Positions 52,113 through 60,614 of a DNA stretch of 64,000 nucleotides are shown piece after piece. A program made the translations under genes and the position numbers. The DNA lies in the NCBI RefSeq assembly GCF_018613935.1, contig NZ_JAGGPF010000002.1, forward strand, positions 150,975 to 214,974, given 5' to 3'. Numbering within the stretch: position 1 is the stretch's first letter; each line of letters starts with the position of its first letter. The DNA is from Agromyces sp. ISL-38 (lineage in GTDB: Bacteria; Actinomycetota; Actinomycetes; Actinomycetales; Microbacteriaceae). Below the pieces are notes generated by a model, which was given only the letters and a program-made list of their open reading frames with translations, ran no database searches and was not told where the DNA came from.

Positions 52113-53003
52113 TCAGTCCAGCCGAGTGAGCCCGGTGAGCGACATCGTCGACGACTGGCCGTTCTGGCACGTCTGGTAGATCAGGTCGTATCCGTGAGGG
52201 AGATCGGCCACCGTCGCCGTGCTCTGGTTGAGCATCTTCACGATGCCCTCGACACGGTAGGTGCCCGCATGCACACCCGTGAGCGTGATGATCGTTCCGG
52301 GGTCGTCCGGGAAGTCCTTCCCACCGCACGACCAGTGCTCGGCGATGGCGCCGATGCCGTACTGGGCGCTCAGGTCGACCGATCCGCGGCAGGCGTCGAG
52401 CTCTGGGATCCACCCCGAGGTCCACACGTGGTTGGTGTAGCGCTCGCGGAGGATCCGCTCCTGCTCGGCCTTCCAGGCCGCATTCCACGCGTCGACGGCC
52501 ACGGCGAGGGCTGCGAGCGGTTCGTCGAGCGCCGCGACGCGCTCGGAGAACCGCTCGAGATCGTCGAACTCCAGCCCGCCGATCGCGGTTGCGGCCTCCC
52601 GCAGGGGCTCACCCAGGGCGATGACGGAGCGGTCCGCCGTACGGACCCGATCGAGCAACTCGTCAGCGGCCTCGAGTTCCGCCCGCGCATCGGCCTCGGG
52701 CAGGCTCGTCTCGTCGAGCGCCGCGGCGAGGGCATCGCGCGCTGCCTCGTCGAGCACCGAGCCCGCGCTGTCGTCGAGCGCGACCTGCGCCGCATCGCGG
52801 GTGTCGCGCAACTCGTCGAAGTTCGCCCGGGCATCTGCGACGGCGTCGGTTGCGTCCGGGAGCAGTGCGTCGAGTTGCGCGCTCGCATCGGCGGTCATCG
52901 TGACCGTGGCGATCGACAGCGCGCCGCCGAGGAGCACGACGACTGCGGCGCCGACGAGCGAGGTCAGGCGCCGTCGACGGCGGAGCTTGGATGCAGGAGG
53001 CAT
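52113..53003 (-). CDS. Single-pass membrane protein of unknown function
   Basis: 296 residues from ATG 53003 (GGAG just upstream). Basic N terminus, one membrane segment at about 13-33 (LTSLVGAAVVVLLGGALSIATV), then a long helical Asp/Glu/Ala-rich stretch (about 40-185) likely to form a coiled coil outside the membrane, then a beta-type C-terminal domain with four Cys (DACRGS, WSCGG, QTCQ among them). I recognise no family. The layout suggests an extracytoplasmic domain on a stalk. Confidence 0.7.
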   Translation of the reverse strand: MPPASKLRRRRRLTSLVGAAVVVLLGGALSIATVTMTADASAQLDALLPDATDAVADARANFDELRDTRDAAQVALDDSAGSVLDEAARDALAAALDETSLPEADARAELEAADELLDRVRTADRSVIALGEPLREAATAIGGLEFDDLERFSERVAALDEPLAALAVAVDAWNAAWKAEQERILRERYTNHVWTSGWIPELDACRGSVDLSAQYGIGAIAEHWSCGGKDFPDDPGTIITLTGVHAGTYRVEGIVKMLNQSTATVADLPHGYDLIYQTCQNGQSSTMSLTGLTRLD

Positions 53004-53068
53004 CCTCTCCAGTGTGTCCCGTGCAGCCCGCGAGCGGAAGGGGACAACCGCGGTGGTGATCCGCCGGG

Positions 53069-53455
53069 TCAGCGGAGGATGATCCCGATCACGAACGACA
53101 CGACGCCCAACGCGATCGCGACGATGCCGAGCACGAATGCGGCGCTCGCAACCCATCTGCCGGACCGGCCCGGAGCCATATGGCCGCGAGCAGTACTGCC
53201 GAGCACGAGGGCAAGGAACCCGAGCGCAACGCCGAGCATCCCGACGAAGGGTGCGGCGAGAACCCCGAGCACGCCGCCCACGAAACCGACGATGCGCCCC
53301 GCGCCCGTCGCCCATTTCTGTTCGACCGGTCGTCCATCCGGGCCGAGGACTGGGGGCTGGCCCATGATGTTTCTCGAGGCATCCTCCATGAAGGTCGACC
53401 GCGGGGCGACCCCGGGCTCCTGCACGCCATCCTGGCCAGTTGCCGGTGAACTCAT
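53069..53455 (-). CDS. Small two-helix membrane protein (DUF4190-like)
   Basis: 128 residues from ATG 53455, with GAGGA upstream. Residues 1-45 are polar. Two long hydrophobic stretches follow, GFVGGVLGVLAAPFVGMLGV with its continuation (about 55-87) and WVASAAFVLGIVAIALGVVS (about 100-125), separated by a short basic loop. The pattern resembles DUF4190 proteins. It lies 65 bp upstream of the single-pass membrane protein gene on the same strand. Confidence 0.65.
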   Translation of the reverse strand: MSSPATGQDGVQEPGVAPRSTFMEDASRNIMGQPPVLGPDGRPVEQKWATGAGRIVGFVGGVLGVLAAPFVGMLGVALGFLALVLGSTARGHMAPGRSGRWVASAAFVLGIVAIALGVVSFVIGIILR

Positions 53456-53590
53456 GATCGGTCCTCACTGCCGTGCCCTCGGGTGGGGCATGTCGGCCGA
53501 ATGTATCGGCGTCGAACCAGCAGGCGCGACTGCCCCGATCGGACTCCTCGGGAAGCCACAACCCAACCGTCGACGACCTCCAAGTCCGCC

Positions 53591-53612
53591 GCTCCACCAC
53601 GCGTGGTGGAGC
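53591..53612. promoter_or_regulatory. 22-bp perfect palindrome
   Basis: A perfect dyad with half-site GCTCCACCACG. It lies between icd and the DUF4190-like gene, 17 bp from the icd terminator hairpin. It could be an operator or a second terminator stem; no T-run adjoins. Confidence 0.5.
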
Positions 53613-53628
53613 CGTGTGCCCAGAACGG

Positions 53629-53664
53629 AACGGGGGCCGGATGCCGCGGCATCCGACCCCCGTT
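53629..53664 (-). terminator. Terminator hairpin of icd
   Basis: A long stem: AACGGGGG (53629-53636) pairs with CCCCCGTT (53657-53664), enclosing the GGATGCCG/CGGCATCC core. It starts 16 bp past the icd stop. It has the strongest stem of the GGATGCC-type hairpins here, but only scattered T residues follow. Confidence 0.7.
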
Positions 53665-53680
53665 CTCGAGTTGGTGTCGA

Positions 53681-54895
53681 CTACGCCAGGCGCGCCTTGA
53701 GGTTGGCGGCGAGGGTCGAGAGGAACTCCTCGGTCGTCTGGTACGCCTGCTCGGGGCCGATGAGCGCCGCGAGGTCTTTCGTCATGGCGCCCGACTCGAC
53801 CGTCGTGATGACGACGTCTTCGAGCGTGTGCGTGAAGTCGATGAGCTCCTGGTTGCCGTCGAGCTTGCCGCGGTGCGCGAGGCCGCGCGTCCACGCGTAG
53901 ATCGAGGCGATCGGGTTCGTCGACGTGGGCTTGCCCTGCTGGTGCTGGCGGTAGTGGCGCGTGACGGTGCCGTGGGCCGCCTCGGCCTCGACGACCTTGC
54001 CGTCGGGCGTCGCGAGCACGCTCGTCATGAGTCCGAGCGAGCCGAAGCCCTGCGCGATGGTGTCGGACTGCACGTCGCCGTCGTAGTTCTTGCACGCCCA
54101 GACGTAGCCGCCCTCCCACTTCAGGGATGCCGCGACCATGTCGTCGATGAGGCGGTGCTCGTAGGTGAGGCCGGCGGCGTCGAACGCCTCTTTGAACTCG
54201 GCGTCGTAGACCTCCTGGAAGAGGTCCTTGAAGCGGCCGTCGTAGGCCTTCAGGATCGTGTTCTTCGTCGAGAGGTAGACGGGGTAGTTGCGGTCGAGGC
54301 CGTAGTTCAGCGAGGCGCGCGCGAAGTCGCGGATCGAAGCGTCGAGGTTGTACATGCCCATGGCCACACCCGAGCCCGGCGACTGGAAGACCTCGAACTG
54401 CTGGGGCTCCGAGCCGTCTTTCGGCGTGAAGGTCATCGTGAGGGTGCCCTCGCCCTCGAAGCGGAAGTCGGTGGCGCGGTACTGGTCGCCGAACGCGTGG
54501 CGGCCGACGATGATCGGCTTGTTCCAGCCGGGCACGAGGCGCGGGATGTTCGAGATGATGATCGGCTCGCGGAAGATCACGCCGCCGAGGATGTTGCGGA
54601 TCGTGCCGTTCGGCGAGCGCCACATCTTCTTCAGGCCGAACTCCTCGACGCGGGCCTCGTCGGGGGTGATCGTGGCGCACTTGACGCCGACGCCGTGCTT
54701 CTGGATCGCGTGGGCCGCGTCGATCGTGATCTGGTCGTCTGTCTCGTCGCGCTTCTGGATCGAGAGGTCGTAGTACTCGAGGTTCACGTCGAGGTACGGG
54801 TGGATGAGCTGGTCCTTGATGGCCTGCCAGATGATGCGCGTCATCTCGTCGCCGTCGAGCTCGACGACGGTGCCTTCAACCTTGATCTTGGACAA
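53681..54895 (-). CDS. icd: NADP-dependent isocitrate dehydrogenase
   Basis: 404 residues from TTG 54895, with AAGGAGAG 6 nt upstream. It is the homodimeric, eukaryote-like type (about 400 residues; not the monomeric 740-residue type common in Corynebacterium). Motifs: [15 protein letters not shown] near 92 binding isocitrate, [13 protein letters not shown] near 133, [20 protein letters not shown] near 263 with the catalytic metal Asp residues, and [12 protein letters not shown] near 302 for NADP. It catalyses the TCA step to 2-oxoglutarate. A TCTCGA-CA-TCGAGA palindrome 89 bp upstream may regulate it. Confidence 0.95.
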   Translation of the reverse strand: MSKIKVEGTVVELDGDEMTRIIWQAIKDQLIHPYLDVNLEYYDLSIQKRDETDDQITIDAAHAIQKHGVGVKCATITPDEARVEEFGLKKMWRSPNGTIRNILGGVIFREPIIISNIPRLVPGWNKPIIVGRHAFGDQYRATDFRFEGEGTLTMTFTPKDGSEPQQFEVFQSPGSGVAMGMYNLDASIRDFARASLNYGLDRNYPVYLSTKNTILKAYDGRFKDLFQEVYDAEFKEAFDAAGLTYEHRLIDDMVAASLKWEGGYVWACKNYDGDVQSDTIAQGFGSLGLMTSVLATPDGKVVEAEAAHGTVTRHYRQHQQGKPTSTNPIASIYAWTRGLAHRGKLDGNQELIDFTHTLEDVVITTVESGAMTKDLAALIGPEQAYQTTEEFLSTLAANLKARLA

Positions 54896-54983
54896 GAGGG
54901 TCTCTCCTTGGATCTACTGGGGGAAACGGGAAGCCTGCGGGGCGGGCGGACGCCGTCTGCCAGCTTAGCGCGTCGGCAGAATA

Positions 54984-54997
54984 TCTCGACATCGAGA
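54984..54997. promoter_or_regulatory. Palindromic operator upstream of icd
   Basis: TCTCGA-CA-TCGAGA, perfect 6-bp arms, in an AT-richer patch between icd and the divergent GNAT gene. It resembles TCTTGA-type operators of MarR-family regulators of TCA-cycle genes in Streptomyces (as I recall for TamR). The regulator here is unknown. Confidence 0.5.
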
Positions 54998-55051
54998 CAA
55001 ACGCGCATGTGAGCGCCAGGACTCGGCTACCAGCGGCGGCCGTCCACCGGT

Positions 55052-55057
55052 TAGCCT
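55052..55057 (+). promoter_or_regulatory. -10 box for the GNAT gene
   Basis: TAGCCT, then 7 nt, then ATG 55065, consistent with a leaderless transcript. Confidence 0.45.
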
Positions 55058-55064
55058 TGGCTGC

Positions 55065-55517
55065 ATGGCTGAGCTGAGACTCGAAGAACTGTCGGCATCG
55101 AACATCGTCGCCGCGAACAACCTGTCGCTGAAGCCCGGCCAGGAACAGTTCATCGCCCCCGTCACGTACTCGGCGGAGTCGTCCGTCGTGAACCCGAACA
55201 CCGCGTGGCAGCGCGTCGTGCTGCTCGACGACAAAGTGGTCGGCTTCATCCACGGCAACTTCGATCCCGAGAACTCCCACGAGGAGTTCCGCGCGTGCAT
55301 CTGGCGTATCAACGTCGACGCCGAGGTGCAGGGCAAGGGCGTCGGCCGCTTCGCCGCCGAGGCGCTCGCGGGCGAGGCCAAGCGCCGCGGCTTCGACCGC
55401 ATCACGGTGCTGTGGGAGCCGGGCGCAGAGGGCCCCGAGGCGTTCTTCCACCGCATCGGCTTCAAGGACATCGGCGAGACCGCGTATGGCGACGTGATCG
55501 GCGCGCTCGAGCTCTGA
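55065..55517 (+). CDS. GNAT-family acetyltransferase
   Basis: 150 residues. The compact GNAT fold is visible: LRLEELSASNIVAANNL at the start, VVGFIHGNFDPENS near 63, VDAEVQGKGVGRFAAEALAG near 83-102 containing the acetyl-CoA Q/RxxGxG loop, and FFHRIGFKDIGE near 128. A diamine acetyltransferase-like or Spt-type substrate is possible but not shown. The next gene starts 2 bp after its stop. Confidence 0.85.
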   Translation: MAELRLEELSASNIVAANNLSLKPGQEQFIAPVTYSAESSVVNPNTAWQRVVLLDDKVVGFIHGNFDPENSHEEFRACIWRINVDAEVQGKGVGRFAAEALAGEAKRRGFDRITVLWEPGAEGPEAFFHRIGFKDIGETAYGDVIGALEL

Positions 55518-55519
55518 GC

Positions 55520-55897
55520 ATGTCGCCGGCGCCTGAGGGCCAGGATCGACCGCTGCGACGGCAGCCGCAGGCGAACACGACACCACCGCCTGCCCAAGCG
55601 GGCTTCGTCGACGCGGTGCTCGCCGTGGTCGGCGACATCCCCGCCGGTTGCGTGGCGACCTACGGCGACGTCGCCGCGCTCCTCGGCTCGCGCGCCGCTC
55701 GCGCCGTTGGCCAGGTCATGGCGCGGTACGGGTCGGACGTCGCATGGTGGCGCGTCGTCCGGGCAGGAGGCCGTCCGCCGCCCGGCTACGCCGAACGAGC
55801 CCGCGAGCACTACGAGGCCGAGGGCACGCCGCTGCGGCCGAGCTCCGACGCCGACGGGTACCGTATCGACCTCGCCTCCTGCCGCTGGCGTCCCTAG
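55520..55897 (+). CDS. Alkyltransferase-like (ATL) MGMT-fold protein
   Basis: 125 residues from ATG 55520. The DNA-binding half of O6-alkylguanine transferases is clear (FVDAVLAVVGDIPAGCVATYGDVAALLG near 28-55, in parts; SRAARAVGQVMA near 58). The catalytic PCHR motif reads AWWRVV near 75, so the acceptor Cys is replaced by Trp, as in ATL proteins. ATLs cannot remove the alkyl group themselves but flip out O6-alkylguanine and hand it to nucleotide excision repair. A Pro-rich N-terminal 25 residues is poorly conserved. Coupled to the GNAT gene. Confidence 0.87.
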   Translation: MSPAPEGQDRPLRRQPQANTTPPPAQAGFVDAVLAVVGDIPAGCVATYGDVAALLGSRAARAVGQVMARYGSDVAWWRVVRAGGRPPPGYAERAREHYEAEGTPLRPSSDADGYRIDLASCRWRP

Positions 55898-55980
55898 GAC
55901 GATCGTCGGACCGCCAAGACGACGGCGCGAGGGCACGCGCTGTGCGCGGCGCGACGCACTGGCCGACGAGGAGGCGACAA

Positions 55981-56088
55981 GCAGCGCGGCACGCAGCGCG
56001 GCACGCAGCGCGGCACGCAGCGCGGCACGCAGCGCGGCACGCAGCGCGGCACGCAGCGCGGCACACAGCGCGACAGGCAGCGCGGCAC
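55981..56088. repeat. 12-bp minisatellite, nine units
   Basis: GCAGCGCGGCAC is repeated in tandem: seven perfect copies (55981-56064), one altered copy and one more perfect copy (to 56088), then a partial unit. It fills much of the 283-bp gap between the ATL gene and the HNH nuclease gene. All frames through it are open, but none has gene-like context. Confidence 0.9.
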
Positions 56089-56180
56089 GCAGTGCTCGAA
56101 GCTCGGGCCGATCACGCCGCAGGGTCGACGGATCGCACGCCAGGCCGATCACGCCGCGAACACCGCCCACCTCCGCCCGT

Positions 56181-57587
56181 TCACGCCGCCGGCGCCTCGG
56201 GTCTTCGATCCCGCTGGTCGGCGAGCCGGGTCGGGGATTTCGTGACGGGGCGCCAGCGGCCGCCGGGGTCGAGCCACGCCGGCGGGCGGATGTGGGGCAC
56301 GCCGCGGAGCATCCGGATGCCCCAGCCTGAGGTGTCGATGGTGCGGTGGTGGAACCAGCACAGCAGCACCCCATTGTCGGGATGAGTGGGCCCGCCGTCG
56401 ACGTCGGGGATGACGTGGTGGATCTCGCACCACGCGGCCGGGACGGAGCATCCGGGGATCAGGCATCCGCCGTCGCGCAGGGTGATCGCGCGGCGTTGGT
56501 GCGGGGTGAAGCACCGCTCGGGCGACCCGAGCTGGATGATCCGACCGTGGTCGTCGAACACGACGGTCTGGGTGCCGCCGGTGCAGATCATGTGCTTCGC
56601 CGCACGCAGCGAGATCGGGATATCGGTGCCGTCGGCGTGCGCGACCCCGCGCCCGGTAGCGAGGTCGGACGCGCGGACGCTGACGAGCACGGCCGGCGAG
56701 GCGCCGCCGATGCTCGGATGCTCGCCCGAGCGGGCGGCGGTATCGATCGCGGCGGCGAGCACGTCGTGGCGTTGCTGGTCGGCGGCGAGGGTCTCACCGA
56801 ACTCGGCCAGGCGTGCCCGCTCTTCGTCGGTCATGAACCCGCCACCCGAGCGCGGCGCCAGGTGCGCATCGAAGAGGCGGGTGAGTTTCGCGGCGACCTC
56901 GGGCATCAGCTCACCGGTGACCGGGACCAGCCCGTCGCGGGCCCGGCCCAGCCGCACCCCGCGGCGGCGCATCGCCCGCTCGTCGTCGGGCTCGGGGTCG
57001 TCTTGGTCGAGGAACACCGACCACGCCTTCGCCTGCACCCGCAGCTCGTCGGCGGTGCACCGCACCGGCGCCCCGTCGCCGTGCCCGGTCGCCTCGGCGA
57101 CGAGCGCCTGCTCGGCGGCTGCGAACGCCGCGGGGTCGGCAACCGGCCGGGTGCGATCGAGCTCGCGGATGATCATGCCCGCGGCATCCGCCCCCAACTC
57201 GCCCGCGGCAAGCGCCGCCGCGACGAGCGGGAACACCGCATCGAGCGGCTCGCCCGTGAACCCGGAACGCGCTCTGGTGGCCGAGCCGAGTGCGATGCGG
57301 CGGCGCGCCTCGGCACCCGACACCTGCGTCACCCGCTCGACAAGTTCGACGGCCGAGCGGCACCCCTTGCGACGCGACAGCCGCTGGTCGCCGAGCTCAA
57401 CCCGCGACCGCTCGGCCACCTCACCCGCGAACACCGCCTGGCGGGCGTCGACCACCCGGCCCAGCGCCTCGAGCGCGCCCATCGCGGCGATCAGTTCGTC
57501 GTCGGTCAGCCCGGATGCCTCATCGAATCGGAGCACCTCGGCGAGCGCCGAGCGGAGCTGCTCGAGCGCGTCGCGGGTGGTGGTCAT
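56181..57587 (-). CDS. DUF222/HNH endonuclease (13E12-type)
   Basis: 468 residues from ATG 57587. An N-terminal DUF222 helical domain (about 1-300: DDELIAAMGALEALGRVVDA, KGCRSAVELVERVTQVSGAEA) precedes a C-terminal HNH module: RDGGCLIPGCSVPAAWCEIHH near 400 (in parts) and NGVLLCWFHHRTID near 430, with the CxxC zinc pair and the catalytic His. The family is present in many copies in actinobacteria and is linked to mobile or selfish DNA, but the target site is unknown. A GTGAAT-A-ATTCAC palindrome lies 60 bp upstream. Confidence 0.88.
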   Translation of the reverse strand: MTTTRDALEQLRSALAEVLRFDEASGLTDDELIAAMGALEALGRVVDARQAVFAGEVAERSRVELGDQRLSRRKGCRSAVELVERVTQVSGAEARRRIALGSATRARSGFTGEPLDAVFPLVAAALAAGELGADAAGMIIRELDRTRPVADPAAFAAAEQALVAEATGHGDGAPVRCTADELRVQAKAWSVFLDQDDPEPDDERAMRRRGVRLGRARDGLVPVTGELMPEVAAKLTRLFDAHLAPRSGGGFMTDEERARLAEFGETLAADQQRHDVLAAAIDTAARSGEHPSIGGASPAVLVSVRASDLATGRGVAHADGTDIPISLRAAKHMICTGGTQTVVFDDHGRIIQLGSPERCFTPHQRRAITLRDGGCLIPGCSVPAAWCEIHHVIPDVDGGPTHPDNGVLLCWFHHRTIDTSGWGIRMLRGVPHIRPPAWLDPGGRWRPVTKSPTRLADQRDRRPEAPAA

Positions 57588-57646
57588 GCATCCATTCTTG
57601 CGGCACCCACCGACATTCGAAGCAGCCAGAAACGCCTGATCAGCCT

Positions 57647-57659
57647 GTGAATAATTCAC
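57647..57659. promoter_or_regulatory. AT-rich palindrome upstream of the HNH gene
   Basis: GTGAAT-A-ATTCAC, a perfect 13-bp dyad in the promoter region of the HNH nuclease gene. Candidate repressor site. Confidence 0.4.
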
Positions 57660-57769
57660 CAAACGCGAGGGCTGTGGAGGACAAGTCGACAAGCCTCGCA
57701 GCGCCCGCCGCCCGCCCGACCCCCGCGCGGCGGGAGACACCCGATCGCAGCTCCGGCTCCGTCCGGCGC

Positions 57770-58771
57770 TCAGCCGGTTACCTTCGCGAGCTCCGCGTCG
57801 ACCTCGGCGATCCACGTCGCCTTCTCCTGGTCGGTAGCGAACGCCGACTCGAAGGAGTTCCGCGCGAGCGTCGCGAGCTGCGCGGCGTCGAGCGAGAGCG
57901 CCGACTCGATCGCGCGGTAGTTCTCCGCGACATCGCCGCCGAAGTAGGCGGGGTCGTCGCTGTTGATCGAGACGAGCAGGCCTTCATCGATCATCACCCG
58001 GAGCGGATGCTGCGCGAGATCGCGCGGAGCGGTCCGCAGGGCGACGTTCGACAGCGGGCAGACCGTGAGCGGAATGCGCTCGTCGCGCAGCCGGCGAACG
58101 AGCTCGGCGTCTTCGAGCGCCCGGTTGCCGTGGTCGATCCGCTCCACCTTCAGCAGGTCGAGTGCCTCCCGCACGTAGTCGGGTCCGCCCTCCTCGCCGG
58201 CGTGCGCCACACGGTGGAGCCCCTCGGCGGCGGCCCGGGCATACACCTCGGTGAACAGCGACGGCGGGTAGCCGACCTCCGTGGAGTCGAGTCCGACGCC
58301 GATGAAGGAGTCCCGGAACGGCAGGGCCGCCTCGAGCGTCTCCATCGCCGCATCGGCGCCCAGGTCGCGCAGGAAGCACAGGATCAGGTCGGCGGAGATC
58401 CCGGTGCTGCGCGTCGCCTCGGCGATGGCGGCGTCGAATCCGCGGATGACCGCTTCGAATGGCACGCCGTTGCCGAGGTGCGTCTGCGGGTCGAAGAAGA
58501 TCTCAGCTCGACGCACCCCGGCGTTCGCGGCGCGGCGCAGGTAGGCGCTCGCGAGGTCGTGGAAGTCCTGCTCCGTCCGCAGGACTGCGAGGTTCGAGTA
58601 GTGGACGTCGAGGAACGACTGCAGGTCGGCGAAGTCGTACCGCGCGGTCAGCACCTCGGGGTCGTAGCTCGGAAGCCGCACGTCGTTGCGACGGGCGAGC
58701 TCGATGAGGAGCTCCGCCTCGATGGTGCCTTCCATGTGGATATGGAGTTCGGCAGTGGGCCAGGTCGTCAT
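57770..58771 (-). CDS. Adenine/adenosine deaminase
   Basis: 333 residues from ATG 58771 (GTG 58783 is an alternative). Zinc metallo-deaminase: AELHIHMEGTIEAELLIELA near 8 (HxH ligands), FFDPQTHLGNGVPFE near 98, RVAHAGEEGGPDYV near 192 (metal His and catalytic Glu), ERIDHGNRALED near 214 and SINSDDPAYFGG near 272 (catalytic Asp). The YDFADLQSFLDVHYSNLAVL and EIFFDPQTH blocks match the Aah1/PA0148 adenine deaminase branch better than classic Add, so adenine is the likely substrate. Purine salvage, cytoplasm. It follows the histidine kinase gene by 49 bp. Confidence 0.88.
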   Translation of the reverse strand: MTTWPTAELHIHMEGTIEAELLIELARRNDVRLPSYDPEVLTARYDFADLQSFLDVHYSNLAVLRTEQDFHDLASAYLRRAANAGVRRAEIFFDPQTHLGNGVPFEAVIRGFDAAIAEATRSTGISADLILCFLRDLGADAAMETLEAALPFRDSFIGVGLDSTEVGYPPSLFTEVYARAAAEGLHRVAHAGEEGGPDYVREALDLLKVERIDHGNRALEDAELVRRLRDERIPLTVCPLSNVALRTAPRDLAQHPLRVMIDEGLLVSINSDDPAYFGGDVAENYRAIESALSLDAAQLATLARNSFESAFATDQEKATWIAEVDAELAKVTG

Positions 58772-58820
58772 ACGGTGAGACACTACGGCGCGCCCGTTTC
58801 CCGGGTGTTACGCATCGGCG

Positions 58821-60614
58821 TTACGCCTCGACGAGCGCGACGCCGAGCGGCATCCGCACCGTGATGGTCGTGCCCGCCCCCGGCGGGCTCTCGATCTCGA
58901 TCCTGCCGCCCACCGCGTCGACGCGGTCGGCGATGCCCACCATGCCGCTGCCGTCGGGCGAGGCCCCGCCGACCCCGTTGTCGCGCACGACGAGCTCGAG
59001 CTCCCCGTCGCGCACGTGCGCGCGCACCCATCCCCGCGTCGCCCGCGAGTGCTTCGCGATGTTCGCGAGCGACTCGGCGACGACGAAGTACGCGGTCGAC
59101 TCGATCACCTCGGGCAGCCGCCCCTCGGCCTGCACGTCGATCTCCACCGGAATCGGGCAGCGACCCGCGAGCTCGGGAACGGCGAGCGCGAGTCCGCCCG
59201 AGCTCAAGAGGCTCGGATGAATGCCGTGCGCGAGCTCGCGAAGCTCCTTCAGCGCCAGGTTGAGCATCGCGATCGTGTCCTCGAGATCGGCCGCGAGCCC
59301 GTCGTCTCCGGCACTGCGCGCGTGGTTGGCGGCGAGCCGCAAGCGCATGCCGAGCGAGACGAGCTGTTGCTGCGCGCCGTCGTGCAGGTCGCGTTCGATG
59401 CGGCGCCGGGCCTCGACGCCCGCCTCGACGATGCGGCTGCGCGACTGGCGCACGTGCTCGAGGGTGCGCTCGATCTCCGACCGGAGGCGGCCGTTGTCGA
59501 CCGAGAGCCGGAGCGCGCTCGAGACGCCGTCGAGCAGGCGCATGTTGTCGGTGAGCACGCGGTCGTGCCGGATGAGTGCGATCGGCATGCCCGTTGGTGA
59601 AGCGACCGGCAGCAGGCTGTGGTCACCGCGCCGGTCGGCGGGGTCGTGGTCGATGGGCTCCCCCGCGGCATCCGCGTACCTGCCGCGCTCCTCGTCCCAC
59701 CAGTAGACGCGCACCGACGCGTCGCGCAGGGTTCGGGCGAGCGACTCCGCCCAGAGGCCGCGGTCCGCGCCCTCCCTGGTGATGCGCATCAGGTCGGCGA
59801 CGCGAGCCCGCATGTTGCGCGCGTGCGCGATGCCCGCGACGAAGCTCACCGGGATCGACGCGATCGCGATGAGCGAGACGGTCGAGAGCACCTCGTCGGC
59901 CGTCGCCGCCGCGGCGTAGCTGACCGCTTGGGCTGCGAGCGTGATGACCCACGCGAGCAGTGCGAGCGGCATGAGGAAGGCGACCGTGCGCGCGGGCACG
60001 CTGCCGCGCACCCAGCTCACGAGCAGCCGGGCCGCGATCACGAGCGCGAGGGTGACGCCGACGATGCGGTAGCCGACGTCGATGAACCCGAACAGCACCG
60101 GAAGCTCGGCGATGCGATAGGGGTTCGGCGCGCACTCGCACACGGCGGGATCGGGGCCGGCGAGCAGCAGCACGGCGAGGAGGTTCACGATCGAGGCGGC
60201 GAGCGCGATACCGGCGATCCACCGGTCGACGCGGCCGACGAGCCACCCCCTCGGGTAGAGGAGCACGAGGATGCCGGTGAGCACCGCCCAGGCGAGGTCG
60301 ACTCCCCGCACGAGTGGCCAGAGCCATCCGAGGTCCTCGATGACCCGGTAGAAGGTCTGCGGGATCCAGAGGAGCGGGAAGACCACCATGAGCCGCGCCG
60401 GTCCCAGCGCCGAGCCGATGCTCCAGGCCACGCCGGCGGATGCCGCGAACACGAGCGGCACGATCGCGTGCAGCGTCGTCCACGATGCCTCGGGCCGCTG
60501 GCCCTCGGGCGTTGCGAGGAATCCCGAGATCTCCATCGCGAGGCTCACTGCGACGACTGCGGCGATCACCGCTGAGCGTTTGAGGATCCGGCCCTTGCGG
60601 CCGGGAGCCATCAC
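58821..60614 (-). CDS. NarL-type sensor histidine kinase
   Basis: 597 residues from ATG 60614, overlapping the response regulator stop by 4 bp. About seven membrane segments cover residues 12-265. A short GAF-like region (SVRVYWWDEERGRYADAAGE near 305) precedes HisKA_3 with the phosphorylated His in RRIERDLHDGAQQQLVSLGM near 405, and an HATPase domain (ESLANIAKHSRATRGW, DNGVGGASPDGSGMVGIADR, GAGTTITVRMPL). The signal is unknown. A CxC pair in an outer loop (ECAPNPY) may matter for sensing. Confidence 0.92.
   Translation of the reverse strand: MMAPGRKGRILKRSAVIAAVVAVSLAMEISGFLATPEGQRPEASWTTLHAIVPLVFAASAGVAWSIGSALGPARLMVVFPLLWIPQTFYRVIEDLGWLWPLVRGVDLAWAVLTGILVLLYPRGWLVGRVDRWIAGIALAASIVNLLAVLLLAGPDPAVCECAPNPYRIAELPVLFGFIDVGYRIVGVTLALVIAARLLVSWVRGSVPARTVAFLMPLALLAWVITLAAQAVSYAAAATADEVLSTVSLIAIASIPVSFVAGIAHARNMRARVADLMRITREGADRGLWAESLARTLRDASVRVYWWDEERGRYADAAGEPIDHDPADRRGDHSLLPVASPTGMPIALIRHDRVLTDNMRLLDGVSSALRLSVDNGRLRSEIERTLEHVRQSRSRIVEAGVEARRRIERDLHDGAQQQLVSLGMRLRLAANHARSAGDDGLAADLEDTIAMLNLALKELRELAHGIHPSLLSSGGLALAVPELAGRCPIPVEIDVQAEGRLPEVIESTAYFVVAESLANIAKHSRATRGWVRAHVRDGELELVVRDNGVGGASPDGSGMVGIADRVDAVGGRIEIESPPGAGTTITVRMPLGVALVEA

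Noticed and set aside
55981..56088. CRISPR array
   Set aside because: Units are 12 bp and contiguous, with no spacers and no cas genes. It is a minisatellite.
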